This document shows, one piece after another, positions 54,720 through 64,000 of a stretch of 64,000 nucleotides of DNA (positions are counted from its first letter, which is position 1; every line of letters begins with the position of its first letter). Location: NCBI RefSeq assembly GCF_002208135.1, contig NZ_CP021646.1:913501-977500 (forward strand), read 5' to 3'. The position numbers were made by a program, and so were the translations under genes. The notes beneath the pieces were generated by a model. That model had not been told where the DNA came from. It worked only from the letters and a program-made list of their open reading frames with translations, and did no database searches. This DNA is from Pseudoalteromonas piscicida. GTDB lineage: Bacteria; Pseudomonadota; Gammaproteobacteria; Enterobacterales; Alteromonadaceae.

Positions 54720-57076
54720 TTTCTACTCAGTAAAAATGCCATCGCTTGATCTGCGGCTAATGGCTGAGAAACAATATAACCTTGACCAAATTGGCAGCCT
54801 TTTTGCTTTAATAGCTGCCACTGTGTTTCGAGCTCGATACCTTCAGCGACAACTGTCAGATTAAGTGATTGTGCAAGCTTCAAAATAGCATCTACTAAGG
54901 GGTTTTCTCTTTCAGTTAGTTGGTCAATAAAGCTCTTATCAATTTTAAGCAGATGGATCGGTAGCTGATGTAAATAGCCTAAAGCAGAGTAACCCGTGCC
55001 AAAATCATCTAGGTAGAGTTTTACTCCTAGGGATTCTAATCCTTGAATAATTTTGGTTGCGAGGGCTAAGTTTGCTATCAATCCAGATTCTGTGATTTCC
55101 AAACATAAAGATCCAGGGGGAAGTTCATAACGATGATAAAGCTGCTGGATCGTATCTACGAATTCTAAACTTGCGAAATGTCGAGATGAAACATTTACCG
55201 TAACACGAGTCGTTGGCAGCTTTTGATCTTTCCAACGTTTGAGTTGTTTGGCTGCTAATTCCAATAAATGTAAGTCAAGCTCGATGATCTGTCCGGTTTG
55301 CTCTGCAATCGGAATAAACGCATCTGGAGAAACGAGACCATTTTTGGGGTGAAACCAACGGACGAGGGCTTCAAAGCTAACAATAGCGCCAGTCGTTAGA
55401 GAAAATATCGGCTGATAATACAGTGCAAATTCGTTATTTTTGATACCATGCTGCAGATCATTTTCAATATCGGCTTGCTGTTTTAAGCGTTTACGCATGG
55501 CATTGTTAAAATAGCAGATCTGACCCCGACCCAAAGATTTAGCTTCGTACATGGCGGCATCCGCTTGCTGCAGTAAATTAATTGCGCTATCGGACTCGTT
55601 ATCAGTAAACGCAACGCCAATACTGCCAGAAGCTTGCAAAACATGACCATCTATATGAAGCGGTTTGGTTATGGCGGTAGTGATCCTATCAAGTAGCAGT
55701 GTGACTTGTTGCTTGTCTTGGACATTTTCCATAAAAATCGCAAACTCATCCCCTCCGAGCCGCGCAAAGGTGTCGGTTTTGCGAATACAGCCATTTATCA
55801 TCTCGACAATAGCAATTAAGAAATGGTCGCCAACATCGTGACCAAGTGAGTCATTAATGCTCTTAAATCTGTCTAAATCGAGATAGATCAGGCAGTGCAA
55901 ATTAGAGGACACGATTCGTGCTAGCCTCAAAATGGCATGTTTGATCCGCTCTAATAATAAATAGCGGTTGGCAAGACCCGTTAAATCGTCGTGTAAGGCT
56001 CGATGCTCTAGCGCTTGTCGTGAAAGCTGCCGGTCTATGGCCATGCTGACTTGACGACTTATATAAGTCAAAATAGATAAATCATGATTCACGAAAGCTT
56101 GGTCGTTATTGTAGCTCTGCAGCACAATCACGCCCTGATATTGATCATTAACCAAAAAGGGTACACCTAACCAAGAACGTGGTGAGCGACCTACCATCTT
56201 AAAATCACCTTGAGCAACGTGCTTTCTAAATTGATCGTTATCACACAGCAGTGGTCGTTGATTTTTCAGAATATAGTAGGATGCAGTATGCTTAATCTGA
56301 TCTTTTGATACCTTTTGGTGGGCGTTACATTTTTCGCCTCCCTCAATCAAATAATCGATCTCTAAAATATCCTGTTGAGTATCGTACAGTCCGATAAAGA
56401 AGTTCTCGGCGCAAAGCTGAGAGGCAATGATTTTATATAAGTCATCATAAAAAGCTTCAAGGTTCTCAAAACGGTAAGTGATGTTCGCAATTTTAAGGAG
56501 AGACTTTTCTAAATTCTGCGCTTGGTTCAGCTGGGCAATAGTAGTTTGTAGGTTTTCTAAGGTTCGTAGTTGATGGATTTTGGCACTGAGTAAATGTGCG
56601 ACCGTCGATAATATTTGTAAATGCGCGGAGGAAAAATAATCAGCTTCTGGATGCTCACAGTCAATAACACCGATTAAGTGACCGTCATACTCAAGTGGTA
56701 CACAGAGTTCTGACATGGCTGGTCGCAAGTCCGCAATATACATGGGATGAGAGGCAACGTTTCCAGAAATAAACGGCTCTCTAGTTGTGGCGACTTGCCC
56801 GGTAATACCCAAGCCAATCTTTATCTTGGTTTGTTCAACACGATAATCACCATTAGCATGGGAAACCCCCATACTTGCAGCAACCTCTAGGTATTCTTGG
56901 TAAGGATCGGCGAGATATATTACACAATCAACAAATCCCAGTCGATTGACGACCTGTGTCGTAACGTATTCGAATAATTCGTCAAGTTTGGTTAGATGCA
57001 GCAGCGACGAAGAAAACTGGTTGATGATGCTAAGCTGCTCAGTTTTTGATTCTAATTTTTGGTTCTCAGACAGCAT
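54716..57076 (-). CDS. GAF-GAF-GGDEF-EAL cyclic-di-GMP protein
   Basis: 786 aa, cytoplasmic. A coiled N terminus, two GAF sensor domains (about residues 20-165 and 190-350), a GGDEF cyclase domain with the active-site ARLGGDEFAIF, and an EAL phosphodiesterase domain with FEALVRWFHP, LEITESG, LDDFGTGYS and VVAEGIE. Both catalytic motifs look intact, so it may make and degrade c-di-GMP, with GAF ligands choosing the direction. Its TAG stop lies inside the inverted repeat of the adjacent MITE-like element, so the original C terminus may have been altered. Confidence 0.9.
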   Translation of the reverse strand: MLSENQKLESKTEQLSIINQFSSSLLHLTKLDELFEYVTTQVVNRLGFVDCVIYLADPYQEYLEVAASMGVSHANGDYRVEQTKIKIGLGITGQVATTREPFISGNVASHPMYIADLRPAMSELCVPLEYDGHLIGVIDCEHPEADYFSSAHLQILSTVAHLLSAKIHQLRTLENLQTTIAQLNQAQNLEKSLLKIANITYRFENLEAFYDDLYKIIASQLCAENFFIGLYDTQQDILEIDYLIEGGEKCNAHQKVSKDQIKHTASYYILKNQRPLLCDNDQFRKHVAQGDFKMVGRSPRSWLGVPFLVNDQYQGVIVLQSYNNDQAFVNHDLSILTYISRQVSMAIDRQLSRQALEHRALHDDLTGLANRYLLLERIKHAILRLARIVSSNLHCLIYLDLDRFKSINDSLGHDVGDHFLIAIVEMINGCIRKTDTFARLGGDEFAIFMENVQDKQQVTLLLDRITTAITKPLHIDGHVLQASGSIGVAFTDNESDSAINLLQQADAAMYEAKSLGRGQICYFNNAMRKRLKQQADIENDLQHGIKNNEFALYYQPIFSLTTGAIVSFEALVRWFHPKNGLVSPDAFIPIAEQTGQIIELDLHLLELAAKQLKRWKDQKLPTTRVTVNVSSRHFASLEFVDTIQQLYHRYELPPGSLCLEITESGLIANLALATKIIQGLESLGVKLYLDDFGTGYSALGYLHQLPIHLLKIDKSFIDQLTERENPLVDAILKLAQSLNLTVVAEGIELETQWQLLKQKGCQFGQGYIVSQPLAADQAMAFLLSRN

Positions 57077-57261
57077 ACATATTTCTCATGAAAAGATGCT
57101 ACTAAGTTAACTTAAATTGTACATATTTACCAATATTGTGGAAAATGGACACATGCTAAAAGTAAACATACAAAGTGAAATAATCTGCGTTTGGCCTGAA
57201 AAACTTTACTAACACCTATGTGCAGCCTATGATCGGGCAAATTCAGCAGTGGAAGAGAGCA

Positions 57262-58299
57262 ATGACGAGCAAACAAACGCTAACGATTACACGACCAGAT
57301 GATTGGCATGTGCACCTACGTGATGGTGAGGTATTGGTCGATACGGTAAGAGATATCAGTCGCTACATGGGACGCGCGATTATCATGCCAAACCTAGTAC
57401 CACCAGCGACTTGCACAGAGACCGCTCTGGCTTATCGTGACCGTATTATGGCCGCTAATCCTCAAGGTAACTTTCAGCCTTTAATGGTGTTGTACCTTAC
57501 GGATAACACTACTCCTGAAGAAATCAAAAAAGCGAAAGCAACCGGTCATATCGTTGCTGCTAAGTTGTATCCAGCTGGTGCGACGACAAACTCCGCGTCG
57601 GGTGTAACGGATATTGAAAATGTATATCCAGCACTGGAGGCGATGCAGGAAGTTGGCATGTTGCTACTGGTGCATGGTGAAGTGACGGACTCTTCTATTG
57701 ATATCTTTGATAGAGAAAAAGTCTTCCTTGAGACGAAACTATCCAAAGTCGTTGATAACTTCCCAACGTTAAAAATTGTACTTGAACATATCACAACAAA
57801 AGACGCTGTTGACTTTGTTAATCAAGCGCCTGACAACGTTGCTGCAACTATCACAGCTCATCATTTGCTTTATAACCGTAATCATATGTTGGCAGGTGGC
57901 ATTCGCCCTCACTATTATTGCTTACCCATCTTAAAGCGTAATACGCATCAACAAGCGTTAATTGAAGCGGCGACCAGCGGAAGTAAAAAATTCTTCTTAG
58001 GTACAGACTCTGCCCCTCATGCGAAAGATAAAAAAGAAGCCGCATGTGGCTGTGCCGGTGCATACACTGCACATGCCGCAATTGAGCTATATGCGGAAGC
58101 ATTTGAAGACGCTGATGCGCTTGATAAATTAGAAGGCTTTGCTAGTCACTTTGGTCCGGACTTTTATGACCTACCGCGCAATACGGATACCATTACGTTG
58201 ACCAAGTCTCCTTGGCAAGTACCTGATTCATACAAATTAGGTGACGGAACGGTTGTTCCGATTAAAGCGGGGTCGACAATTGATTGGAAAGTTGAATGA
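57262..58299 (+). CDS. pyrC: Dihydroorotase PyrC
   Basis: 345 aa. Zinc enzyme closing carbamoyl-aspartate to dihydroorotate in pyrimidine synthesis. Motifs are [11 protein letters not shown] (metal histidines), the carbamylated Lys in [28 protein letters not shown], and [16 protein letters not shown] at 57262 with GGAAGAG before it gives the normal class II length; the ATG at 57220 would add 14 unusual residues. Monocistronic with a terminator at 58340. Confidence 0.94.
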   Translation: MTSKQTLTITRPDDWHVHLRDGEVLVDTVRDISRYMGRAIIMPNLVPPATCTETALAYRDRIMAANPQGNFQPLMVLYLTDNTTPEEIKKAKATGHIVAAKLYPAGATTNSASGVTDIENVYPALEAMQEVGMLLLVHGEVTDSSIDIFDREKVFLETKLSKVVDNFPTLKIVLEHITTKDAVDFVNQAPDNVAATITAHHLLYNRNHMLAGGIRPHYYCLPILKRNTHQQALIEAATSGSKKFFLGTDSAPHAKDKKEAACGCAGAYTAHAAIELYAEAFEDADALDKLEGFASHFGPDFYDLPRNTDTITLTKSPWQVPDSYKLGDGTVVPIKAGSTIDWKVE

Positions 58300-58339
58300 G
58301 ATTTAAACAAAATGTAATTAAATCTTCTTAATTCCAACT

Positions 58340-58364
58340 AAAAAGCGCCATTATGGCGCTTTTT
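58340..58364. terminator. pyrC terminator
   Basis: Perfect stem AAAAAGCGCCAT / ATGGCGCTTTTT ending in five T. Confidence 0.8.
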
Positions 58365-58466
58365 CCGTAACAAATTTAAAATTCATAGAATACAATTTGT
58401 TTTTTATTAATTTTAATATAGTATTCAATATAAATATTAAAACTAAGCTTAATTGAGAGAGTATCA

Positions 58467-58772
58467 ATGCGTGAGATCAAGTCTTTTATTAAAAATGCAA
58501 GCTACGGTGATTTAGAAAAAGCGTTAGAGCTTATCCAAAAAGCACTGGGTGAGCAAAAGGAACAACAGCAAGCTAAAGAAGAAGTATTGGCTATGCTGAA
58601 AGAAAAAGGACTTACGCTTGATGATTTAGTTGGCAATGCCGCTGCTGACCGCCGTTCTAAAGTAAAAGCAAAATACCGTATCGAAAAAGACGGTGAGGTA
58701 ATTGAATGGACTGGTCGTGGTAAAACACCTAAAGTATTTCAAGATGTTAACCTTGATGATTATCTAATCTAA
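58467..58772 (+). CDS. H-NS family nucleoid protein (short)
   Basis: 101 aa, shorter than E. coli H-NS (137 aa). An N-terminal helical oligomerisation region (MREIKSFIKNASYGDLEKAL, then KEEVLAMLKEKGLTLDDLV) leads to a short C-terminal DNA-binding domain with EWTGRGKTPKVFQD, which holds the GRG-like AT-hook motif of the family. H-NS-type proteins coat AT-rich DNA and silence it. The short linker suggests a StpA-like or smaller variant. Its own terminator at 58832 suggests a single-gene transcript. Confidence 0.88.
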   Translation: MREIKSFIKNASYGDLEKALELIQKALGEQKEQQQAKEEVLAMLKEKGLTLDDLVGNAAADRRSKVKAKYRIEKDGEVIEWTGRGKTPKVFQDVNLDDYLI

Positions 58773-58831
58773 CAATACTTTATTACAAAGGCAGTTCAGT
58801 ATTGAATAGCCTTTGTTTAAATAGCCTAAAT

Positions 58832-58862
58832 AAAAGGCGTATCTTATGGATACGCCTTTTTT
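58832..58862. terminator. H-NS gene terminator
   Basis: Stem AAAAGGCGTATC / GATACGCCTTTT with loop TTATG and T tail. Confidence 0.8.
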
Positions 58863-58885
58863 GACTTAATTATTTATATCCTGAG

Positions 58886-60628
58886 GTGCTTATTTACGTT
58901 TTAAGACCTTATCAACAAGAAGCGGTACAAAATACACTGGCGCACTTTCGCAAATCTAGTGACTCAGCCGTCATCGTTTTGCCTACTGGGGCCGGAAAGA
59001 GCTTGGTCATTGCAGAGCTTGCAAGGCTTGCGAAGCACAAAATATTAGTGTTGACTCATGTTAAAGAACTTGTAGAGCAAAATGCAAAAAAATATAAAAG
59101 CTATGGATTACAAGCAAGTATCTTCTCTGCGGGTTTAAAAGAAAAGTCGTTGCAGCATCAAGTGACTTTTGCCAGTGTGCAGTCATTGTCTCGAAATTTG
59201 TCACAACTTAATCAATTTTATTCATTAGTTATCATTGACGAATGTCACCGAGTGAGTGGTGAAGATAATAGTCAGTATCAGCAAATTTTAAATCAATTGG
59301 CCCAATTTAATCCTGAACTAAAGTTACTGGGTTTAACAGCAACACCTTACCGCCTGGGTATGGGGTGGATATATCATAAGCATTATCATGGTTTTGTTAG
59401 AGGGAAAGCAGAGTCACCATTTAAGCAGTGTATTTATGAATTACCACTTAGATATATGATAAAAAATTCGTATCTTACACCGCCTAATAAAATTGATCCG
59501 GCCGTTGAGAACTATGATTTTTCTAGTTTAAGTACAGATTCATTTGGGCGTTATTCAGAATCTGACATGAATACATTATTACAAGCTCAAACTCGTGCAA
59601 CAAAGAGCATTATCACTCACTTATTGGAGCTCAGTGAAAATAGGGTAGGCGTAATGATTTTTGCCGCGACGGTTATGCATGCAAAAGAAATTCTCGGCTA
59701 TTTACCTGAGCAAAATAGTGCGCTGATAACGGGTGAAACCAAATCTGCCGTGAGAGATGCACTTATCGTCCAATTCAAAAATAGGGAAATTAAGTATTTA
59801 GTTAATGTTTCTGTGCTGACCACCGGGTTTGACGCCCCCCATGTCGATGTCATCGCTATCTTGAGACCCACGGAGTCCGTTAGTCTTTATCAGCAGATAG
59901 TAGGCAGAGGACTTAGGCTAGACGAAAACAAAGAAGATTGCTTTGTCATTGACTATGCGGGCAACGACTTTGACTTATTTGCTCCTGAAGTGGGGAGCAA
60001 AAAGCCAAACTCAGACAGCGAGCCAATACAGGTGCTTTGTCCTGGTTGTGGTTTTGCCAATATTTTCTGGGGCAAGGTAGACGAGCAAGGCAAGCTTATT
60101 GAGCATTTTGGCAGGCGTTGTCAGGGATTGCTTGAAGATGATGATGGTCACTCACAGCAATGTGACTATCGTTTTAAGTTTAAAGAATGTGAGCAGTGTG
60201 GAGCAGAAAATGATATTGCTGCAAGGCAATGCCATCAGTGCGGTGGGATAATGGCAGACCCAGATGATAAACTCCGCGCGGCACTGAATTTAAAACATGC
60301 AATGGTACTGCGTTGCAGCGGGCTATGTAGCGAGGTAGTCAGTGGCAATAAATTAAAAGTCACTTACTTTGATGAGGATGGTGCAAGTTGCAGTGAAGTC
60401 TATGACTTTTCTAATCAAAAGAGTTTATTTATATTCCATCAGCAATTTGCAAAGCGGCGCAAGTCTACATCGGTACCTGCGAAATGGCAGTCTGCTGAAG
60501 ACGTGGTAGATGCTGACTTGATTGCACCAGATTTTGTGATTGCTAAATTGCATAAGAAGTTTGGTTGGCAGGTTTCTGAAAAGCTGTTTGATTACCAAGG
60601 AAGCTACAGAAAGGCTGACAAAAGTTAG
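58886..60628 (+). CDS. radD: RadD (YejH) DNA-repair helicase
   Basis: 580 aa, about the length of E. coli RadD (586). Superfamily 2 motifs: LRPYQQEAVQ (Q-motif), VLPTGAGKS (Walker A), IIDECHR (DECH box), GLTATPYRLG, and VGRGLRLDE (motif VI). A C-terminal zinc-binding region has paired cysteines (CPGCGFAN, CEQCGAEN, CHQCGG). RadD works with RecA and SSB in double-strand-break and crossover repair. The start is a GTG at 58886, matching the family's MIFTLRPYQQEA alignment within one residue. Monocistronic. Confidence 0.92.
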   Translation: MLIYVLRPYQQEAVQNTLAHFRKSSDSAVIVLPTGAGKSLVIAELARLAKHKILVLTHVKELVEQNAKKYKSYGLQASIFSAGLKEKSLQHQVTFASVQSLSRNLSQLNQFYSLVIIDECHRVSGEDNSQYQQILNQLAQFNPELKLLGLTATPYRLGMGWIYHKHYHGFVRGKAESPFKQCIYELPLRYMIKNSYLTPPNKIDPAVENYDFSSLSTDSFGRYSESDMNTLLQAQTRATKSIITHLLELSENRVGVMIFAATVMHAKEILGYLPEQNSALITGETKSAVRDALIVQFKNREIKYLVNVSVLTTGFDAPHVDVIAILRPTESVSLYQQIVGRGLRLDENKEDCFVIDYAGNDFDLFAPEVGSKKPNSDSEPIQVLCPGCGFANIFWGKVDEQGKLIEHFGRRCQGLLEDDDGHSQQCDYRFKFKECEQCGAENDIAARQCHQCGGIMADPDDKLRAALNLKHAMVLRCSGLCSEVVSGNKLKVTYFDEDGASCSEVYDFSNQKSLFIFHQQFAKRRKSTSVPAKWQSAEDVVDADLIAPDFVIAKLHKKFGWQVSEKLFDYQGSYRKADKS

Positions 60629-60643
60629 CCTTTCTGTGGCGGT

Positions 60644-60997
60644 TTATTCTTCCGAGGCCATTAAGCCCCAGCCATCACCATATCCTTCATAACCATTGGC
60701 TATGCTTTCTAGGTATTGCTCAGTCTGACTCAGTAGCTCGTGCATCGGGACCATAGTCACCGTGGTGATCACTTCCCAAACGCCTGTGTCAGGACATTGT
60801 TGTAACTGGGTTTTCGGTGCTAATTCGTCTTTCTCAATCGCGCCAATGAAGCGCTTAGCGTCATCAGCTTGCTCAAAAAGAATATAAAAATCGATATTCT
60901 GCATTTGCGTCAGATCAACGCCAGCAGCGGCAATTTCAGCTAGAAGCTCACCGTTATCATCATTTGGGAATTGCATAATTTCACTCTGCAGGTTCAA
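60644..60997 (-). CDS. RraB-like RNase E inhibitor family protein
   Basis: 117 aa, acidic, no signal peptide. The C-terminal YEGYGDGWGLMASEE resembles the RraB family ending (YDGWGT). Its pattern of an early DDNGELLAEIAAAG segment followed by beta strands also fits. RraB binds RNase E and alters which mRNAs are cut. The assignment is moderate; a general RraB-domain protein of unknown partner is possible. Convergent with radD, and 15 bases from its stop. Confidence 0.65.
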   Translation of the reverse strand: MNLQSEIMQFPNDDNGELLAEIAAAGVDLTQMQNIDFYILFEQADDAKRFIGAIEKDELAPKTQLQQCPDTGVWEVITTVTMVPMHELLSQTEQYLESIANGYEGYGDGWGLMASEE

Positions 60998-61215
60998 TTG
61001 CTGCTATTGTCCGTCATCTGCAAGAAAATAAAAAGGATGAATGTAAATAAATGTGCGATAAAACCCACTGCGTTACAACAAAATACACCCTATGTTCAGC
61101 TTAAGCTCAGTAAAATTACACTTTCTCTGAAAAGTCGTTTTACAGTATCCATTTTCACAAGCACAATGGCGTTATCGATGCCCATAAGTCGCGATATTTA
61201 GGTCGTTTTATTTTA

Positions 61216-62952
61216 ATGAAGCCGTACTTCTCTTGTTTAACACTAGCGCTTTTTTTATGCTGCTTTTCCTCGTTTAACGCAGGTGCTGAGTCTCGTCCTG
61301 CATCAGTAAAAATCTCCAGCATTGAAGTCAAAGTCGAAAACGGCGACGTAGAAGACAACATCACTGGTTTTTTAAAATCTTATAAGGGTAAGCCAAAAGT
61401 TCCTCGGGTGATGAAAGAGGTGCGTGCGGACATACGTCGCGCTCTGCATGCTTTAGGTTATTATCATTTTGATATTCAACTCAGTGTAGAAGGGCAAAAC
61501 GTCATAGCCGAAGTCAAACTTGAAGCACCACTGAAATGGAAAGATATTAATATTGAGCTTGTGGGTGCAGGTAGGGACAATGCGGATTTAGTTTCGCTTA
61601 TCAAAGATGTACCGATCCAAGTTGGCAAGCAAGTCAATCATAGTGATTATCAGGCAACGAAAAGTCGCTTTGAAAGCGAGCTACTAGAACTTGGATATTT
61701 TGATTATCAATGGCAAGAGTCCAAATTGCTTGTTCACAAAGCGAATCGCTATGCTGGCGTGCGGCTGCTGCTCAACACTGGTAAACGATATCAATTTGGC
61801 GACCTTGCTATTGAGGGAAACACCAAAGCGGCTAACTATATACGTTCGCTAAGCCCATTTTCGAAAGGGCAGCCGTTTGAAGCGAGCCTCTTGTCTGACT
61901 TTAATCTGTCTTTAAATGCCACCCCTTATTTTAGTGCGATAAAGGTTTATCCGCTGTTAAAGGACCGGACGAGCGATCAGATCCCAGTTCGAGTGAGTGT
62001 TGAAGACAAACCCGCAAATAGCTTTGAAGTGGGTGCTGGCTACAGTGATGATGTGGGTGCAAAAACCCGTTTTAAGTGGACTAAACCCTGGATCACCGAG
62101 GATGGCCATTCCTTTGAGTCCAATCTGAGGCTATCGCAAAAGCAACAAGATATCACTGCCAGTTATACCATTCCAGTAGACAATCCTAACGACGATTTGT
62201 GGCGTGTGTTAGGCGGCTATAAAGTGCAGGATGAAGTAACGGAAGGGATCAACAGTCGGATTTGGAACGTACAGGTACAGCGACAATGGCTAACGGATGA
62301 CGAGTGGGTGAGAACGGCGTTTTTGAAACGTGAACATGAAACCACAGAACAGTTAGGCGAAAAACAACGCACGGAAATGTTGATCCCAGGCATTAGCTAC
62401 TTAAAGAAAGAAAGTAAAGGTGGCGCGCTACCTTACTGGGGGAATGAGCGCCTGATCTCCATTGAAGCCGCAGCAGATTCGGTACTATCGTCTGCAAATA
62501 TGTTGAAAGTGAGATGGAACAATGAATGGCTAAGAAGCTTTGAAACCAAGCACTTGTTTTTTGGTCGCTTAGACTTAGGGGCGATCGTGACAAAGGATAT
62601 TGACCAAATTCCGTTTACCCATCGTTTCCTTGCAGGGGGAGATCAAAGTATCCGTGGTTTTGCCTATGAATCTATCGGTCCTCGCGATGACGAAGGGCGC
62701 ATACTTGGTGGCAGATATTTAGCCACTGGCACAGTGGAATATAACTATCAATTCCATCCAAGTTGGCGAGCCGCTTTGTTTGTTGATGCGGGTACTGCAA
62801 CGAACGATTTCTCGGACGCTTGGGAAGTTGGGGCTGGGTTTGGTTTTCGTTATTTAACCCCCGTTGGCCCAATCCGGCTCGACCATGCTTGGGGGTTGAC
62901 CAAAGAAAGTAAAAGCACCCGTCTCAGTATTGTTATAGGACCTGAAATCTAA
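61216..62952 (+). CDS. tamA: TamA, outer-membrane subunit of the translocation and assembly module
   Basis: 578 aa, same length as E. coli TamA. Signal peptide MKPYFSCLTLALFLCCFSSF, three POTRA-like domains (to about residue 260), then a 16-stranded Omp85 barrel with the RGFAYESIGPRD signature loop and a terminal TRLSIVIGPEI. With TamB it forms the TAM complex, which helps insert outer-membrane proteins and move lipids. Its stop overlaps the tamB start (TAATG), so the pair is co-translated. Confidence 0.93.
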   Translation: MKPYFSCLTLALFLCCFSSFNAGAESRPASVKISSIEVKVENGDVEDNITGFLKSYKGKPKVPRVMKEVRADIRRALHALGYYHFDIQLSVEGQNVIAEVKLEAPLKWKDINIELVGAGRDNADLVSLIKDVPIQVGKQVNHSDYQATKSRFESELLELGYFDYQWQESKLLVHKANRYAGVRLLLNTGKRYQFGDLAIEGNTKAANYIRSLSPFSKGQPFEASLLSDFNLSLNATPYFSAIKVYPLLKDRTSDQIPVRVSVEDKPANSFEVGAGYSDDVGAKTRFKWTKPWITEDGHSFESNLRLSQKQQDITASYTIPVDNPNDDLWRVLGGYKVQDEVTEGINSRIWNVQVQRQWLTDDEWVRTAFLKREHETTEQLGEKQRTEMLIPGISYLKKESKGGALPYWGNERLISIEAAADSVLSSANMLKVRWNNEWLRSFETKHLFFGRLDLGAIVTKDIDQIPFTHRFLAGGDQSIRGFAYESIGPRDDEGRILGGRYLATGTVEYNYQFHPSWRAALFVDAGTATNDFSDAWEVGAGFGFRYLTPVGPIRLDHAWGLTKESKSTRLSIVIGPEI

Positions 62953-64000
62953 TGCAGTTCAGAAGCTTAAGAATCAAAATCATTACTGCCATTATTAGCC
63001 TATTTTTACTTTTGGTTTGTTTATGTTTTACCTTGCCTGGGCAACAGTTGCTGGTTTGGGTAGCGAATAAAACGGTTTCAGGGTTAGCAATCGATAGCTT
63101 AGACAAGCGCTTATTATCTGGCGCGAATCTAACGCTACGCTATCACGATGAGGATATGGATATTCGCCTTAGAGACACCAAAGTCACTGTTGAGTGGTTG
63201 ACCTGTGCGAGTGTTTGCATTGCGCTAGACGCAAAAACGATAGCGATTGTACAAAAGCAGAAAAGTGTCAGCGAAGAGGAAACTACGGAAAGTGGCCAAG
63301 TTGAATTACCACTGCCAATTGCATTAAAACGTGCGCAAGTTCAGCAGTTTTCGTTGGAAACGCCGGATATTGCAGTGCAATTGCAAGGCTTAGACACGCA
63401 GCTTTCAGGTTCTGGTTCACACTTTAGAGTCCCTTTTTTGCTGTTAGACAGCGTAAAGTTGACCACAAAGGCAACTGAAAAACCAATGCCTGCAAAATCG
63501 CCAGCACCACTTGATGCATTAGCGCCACTCCAATTACCTAAGATAGATTTGCCGCTAACTGCTGTGCTCGGCGAGTTAAAGATTAACACGCTTGCTGTAG
63601 ATGAGCAGACGCTTGAAAATATTAAGCTCTCCCATGTTGAATTGGATGACAATGTCAACGTGGAGCAGGTTCAGTTTAACTATCATGAGTGGTTTGTATC
63701 GGCAGCGGCAAACGTCACGCTTAATGACTGGACTATTGATCTGAGGTCAACCTTGAGTGCGCCACAGGGGTTAGCCAGTTTAACGCTGACGGGTCGCCCT
63801 CACGATCTTAAGCTTACTTTGAATAGTGAGGGAATGGCGTTTGCAAAACTGCAAGCCCATGCGGATTTGACAGCGACAAACTGGCCTTTTGAGTTACAGG
63901 GTCAAATAGATAAATTAGTTATTCCTTCAGAGCCCACGACTTTAAAAGGCGCCACACTCGGCTTGAGCGGGGATGCCTCAAAATACCACTTGTCAGGCTC
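62952..64000 (+). CDS. tamB: TamB, inner-membrane-anchored subunit (partial, runs off window)
   Basis: The first about 350 codons of a long gene, open at the window end. MQFRSLRIKI is followed by a signal anchor (IITAIISLFLLLVCLCF) and then the start of the repetitive beta-strand groove of AsmA/TamB proteins (GLAIDSLDKRLLSGANLTL is a typical TamB-like opening). TamB spans the periplasm and is thought to carry phospholipid to the outer membrane with TamA. It overlaps tamA by one base. Confidence 0.9.
   Translation, partial: MQFRSLRIKIITAIISLFLLLVCLCFTLPGQQLLVWVANKTVSGLAIDSLDKRLLSGANLTLRYHDEDMDIRLRDTKVTVEWLTCASVCIALDAKTIAIVQKQKSVSEEETTESGQVELPLPIALKRAQVQQFSLETPDIAVQLQGLDTQLSGSGSHFRVPFLLLDSVKLTTKATEKPMPAKSPAPLDALAPLQLPKIDLPLTAVLGELKINTLAVDEQTLENIKLSHVELDDNVNVEQVQFNYHEWFVSAAANVTLNDWTIDLRSTLSAPQGLASLTLTGRPHDLKLTLNSEGMAFAKLQAHADLTATNWPFELQGQIDKLVIPSEPTTLKGATLGLSGDASKYHLSG

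Overview
The window looks like chromosomal DNA from a marine gammaproteobacterium of the Alteromonadales, most likely Pseudoalteromonas. This is inferred from protein family content and by-eye similarity; no database search was run. The supporting content is three TonB-dependent receptors, an RND efflux pair, an E. coli-like set of housekeeping genes (polB, dinG, priC, rsmS, hrpB-like, deaD, grxA, mtfA, metR/metE, pyrC, radD, tamA/tamB), a large two-component cluster, and moderately AT-rich intergenic DNA. No tRNA, rRNA, CRISPR array, prophage or intact transposase was seen.

Layout. 0-2 kb: a TPR-containing sensor kinase whose 5' part is frameshifted. 2-6 kb: an RND permease and its (frameshifted) membrane fusion protein. 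6.4-7.7 kb: an unknown protein with an internal duplication, and a secreted NLP/NPP1-family protein carrying the GHRHDWE motif. 7.8-12.6 kb: a tight minus-strand operon dinG-tauE-priC-histone deacetylase-like-comFB-rsmS, divergent from polB (12.8-15.1 kb). 15.5-21.8 kb: two tandem paralogous TonB-dependent receptors. 22-28.2 kb: DEAH helicase, mtfA, deaD, grxA, ppiC. 28.2-34.7 kb: receptor plus thioredoxin-like protein, a bifunctional OlsF-type acyltransferase (frameshifted), a 2-hydroxyacid dehydrogenase, a 44-aa membrane peptide and an Smr protein. 35.3-42.7 kb: a phosphatase/diacylglycerol kinase fusion, then a five-gene signalling run (NtrC-type regulator, stand-alone DHp-like protein, CHASE3-type kinase, single-domain receiver, three-receiver hybrid kinase). 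42.7-47.4 kb: an envelope and stress group (YqjD/YqjE/YqjK-like operon, outer-membrane barrel, BON protein, MscS channel, DUF2383, DUF1328, small lipoprotein). 47.6-64 kb: chemotaxis receptor, ElyC-like protein, metR/metE, a GAF-GGDEF-EAL protein, pyrC, an H-NS-like protein, radD, RraB-like protein and tamA/tamB (tamB runs off the end).

Three kinds of short palindromic-ended intergenic repeat are visible: one with two copies (21.9 and 50.7 kb), one full copy plus a solo end (24.5 and 33.7 kb), and a 319-bp MITE-like element (54.4-54.7 kb) whose terminal repeat supplies the stop codon of the neighbouring GGDEF-EAL gene. Four otherwise conserved genes, all in the first 32 kb, are each broken by a single-base indel. 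This looks more like sequencing or assembly error than biological decay, but the sequence alone cannot settle it.

The most interesting items are the signalling run with its ATPase-less DHp protein, the NLP-family protein, the repeat families and the efflux permease with altered proton-relay residues.
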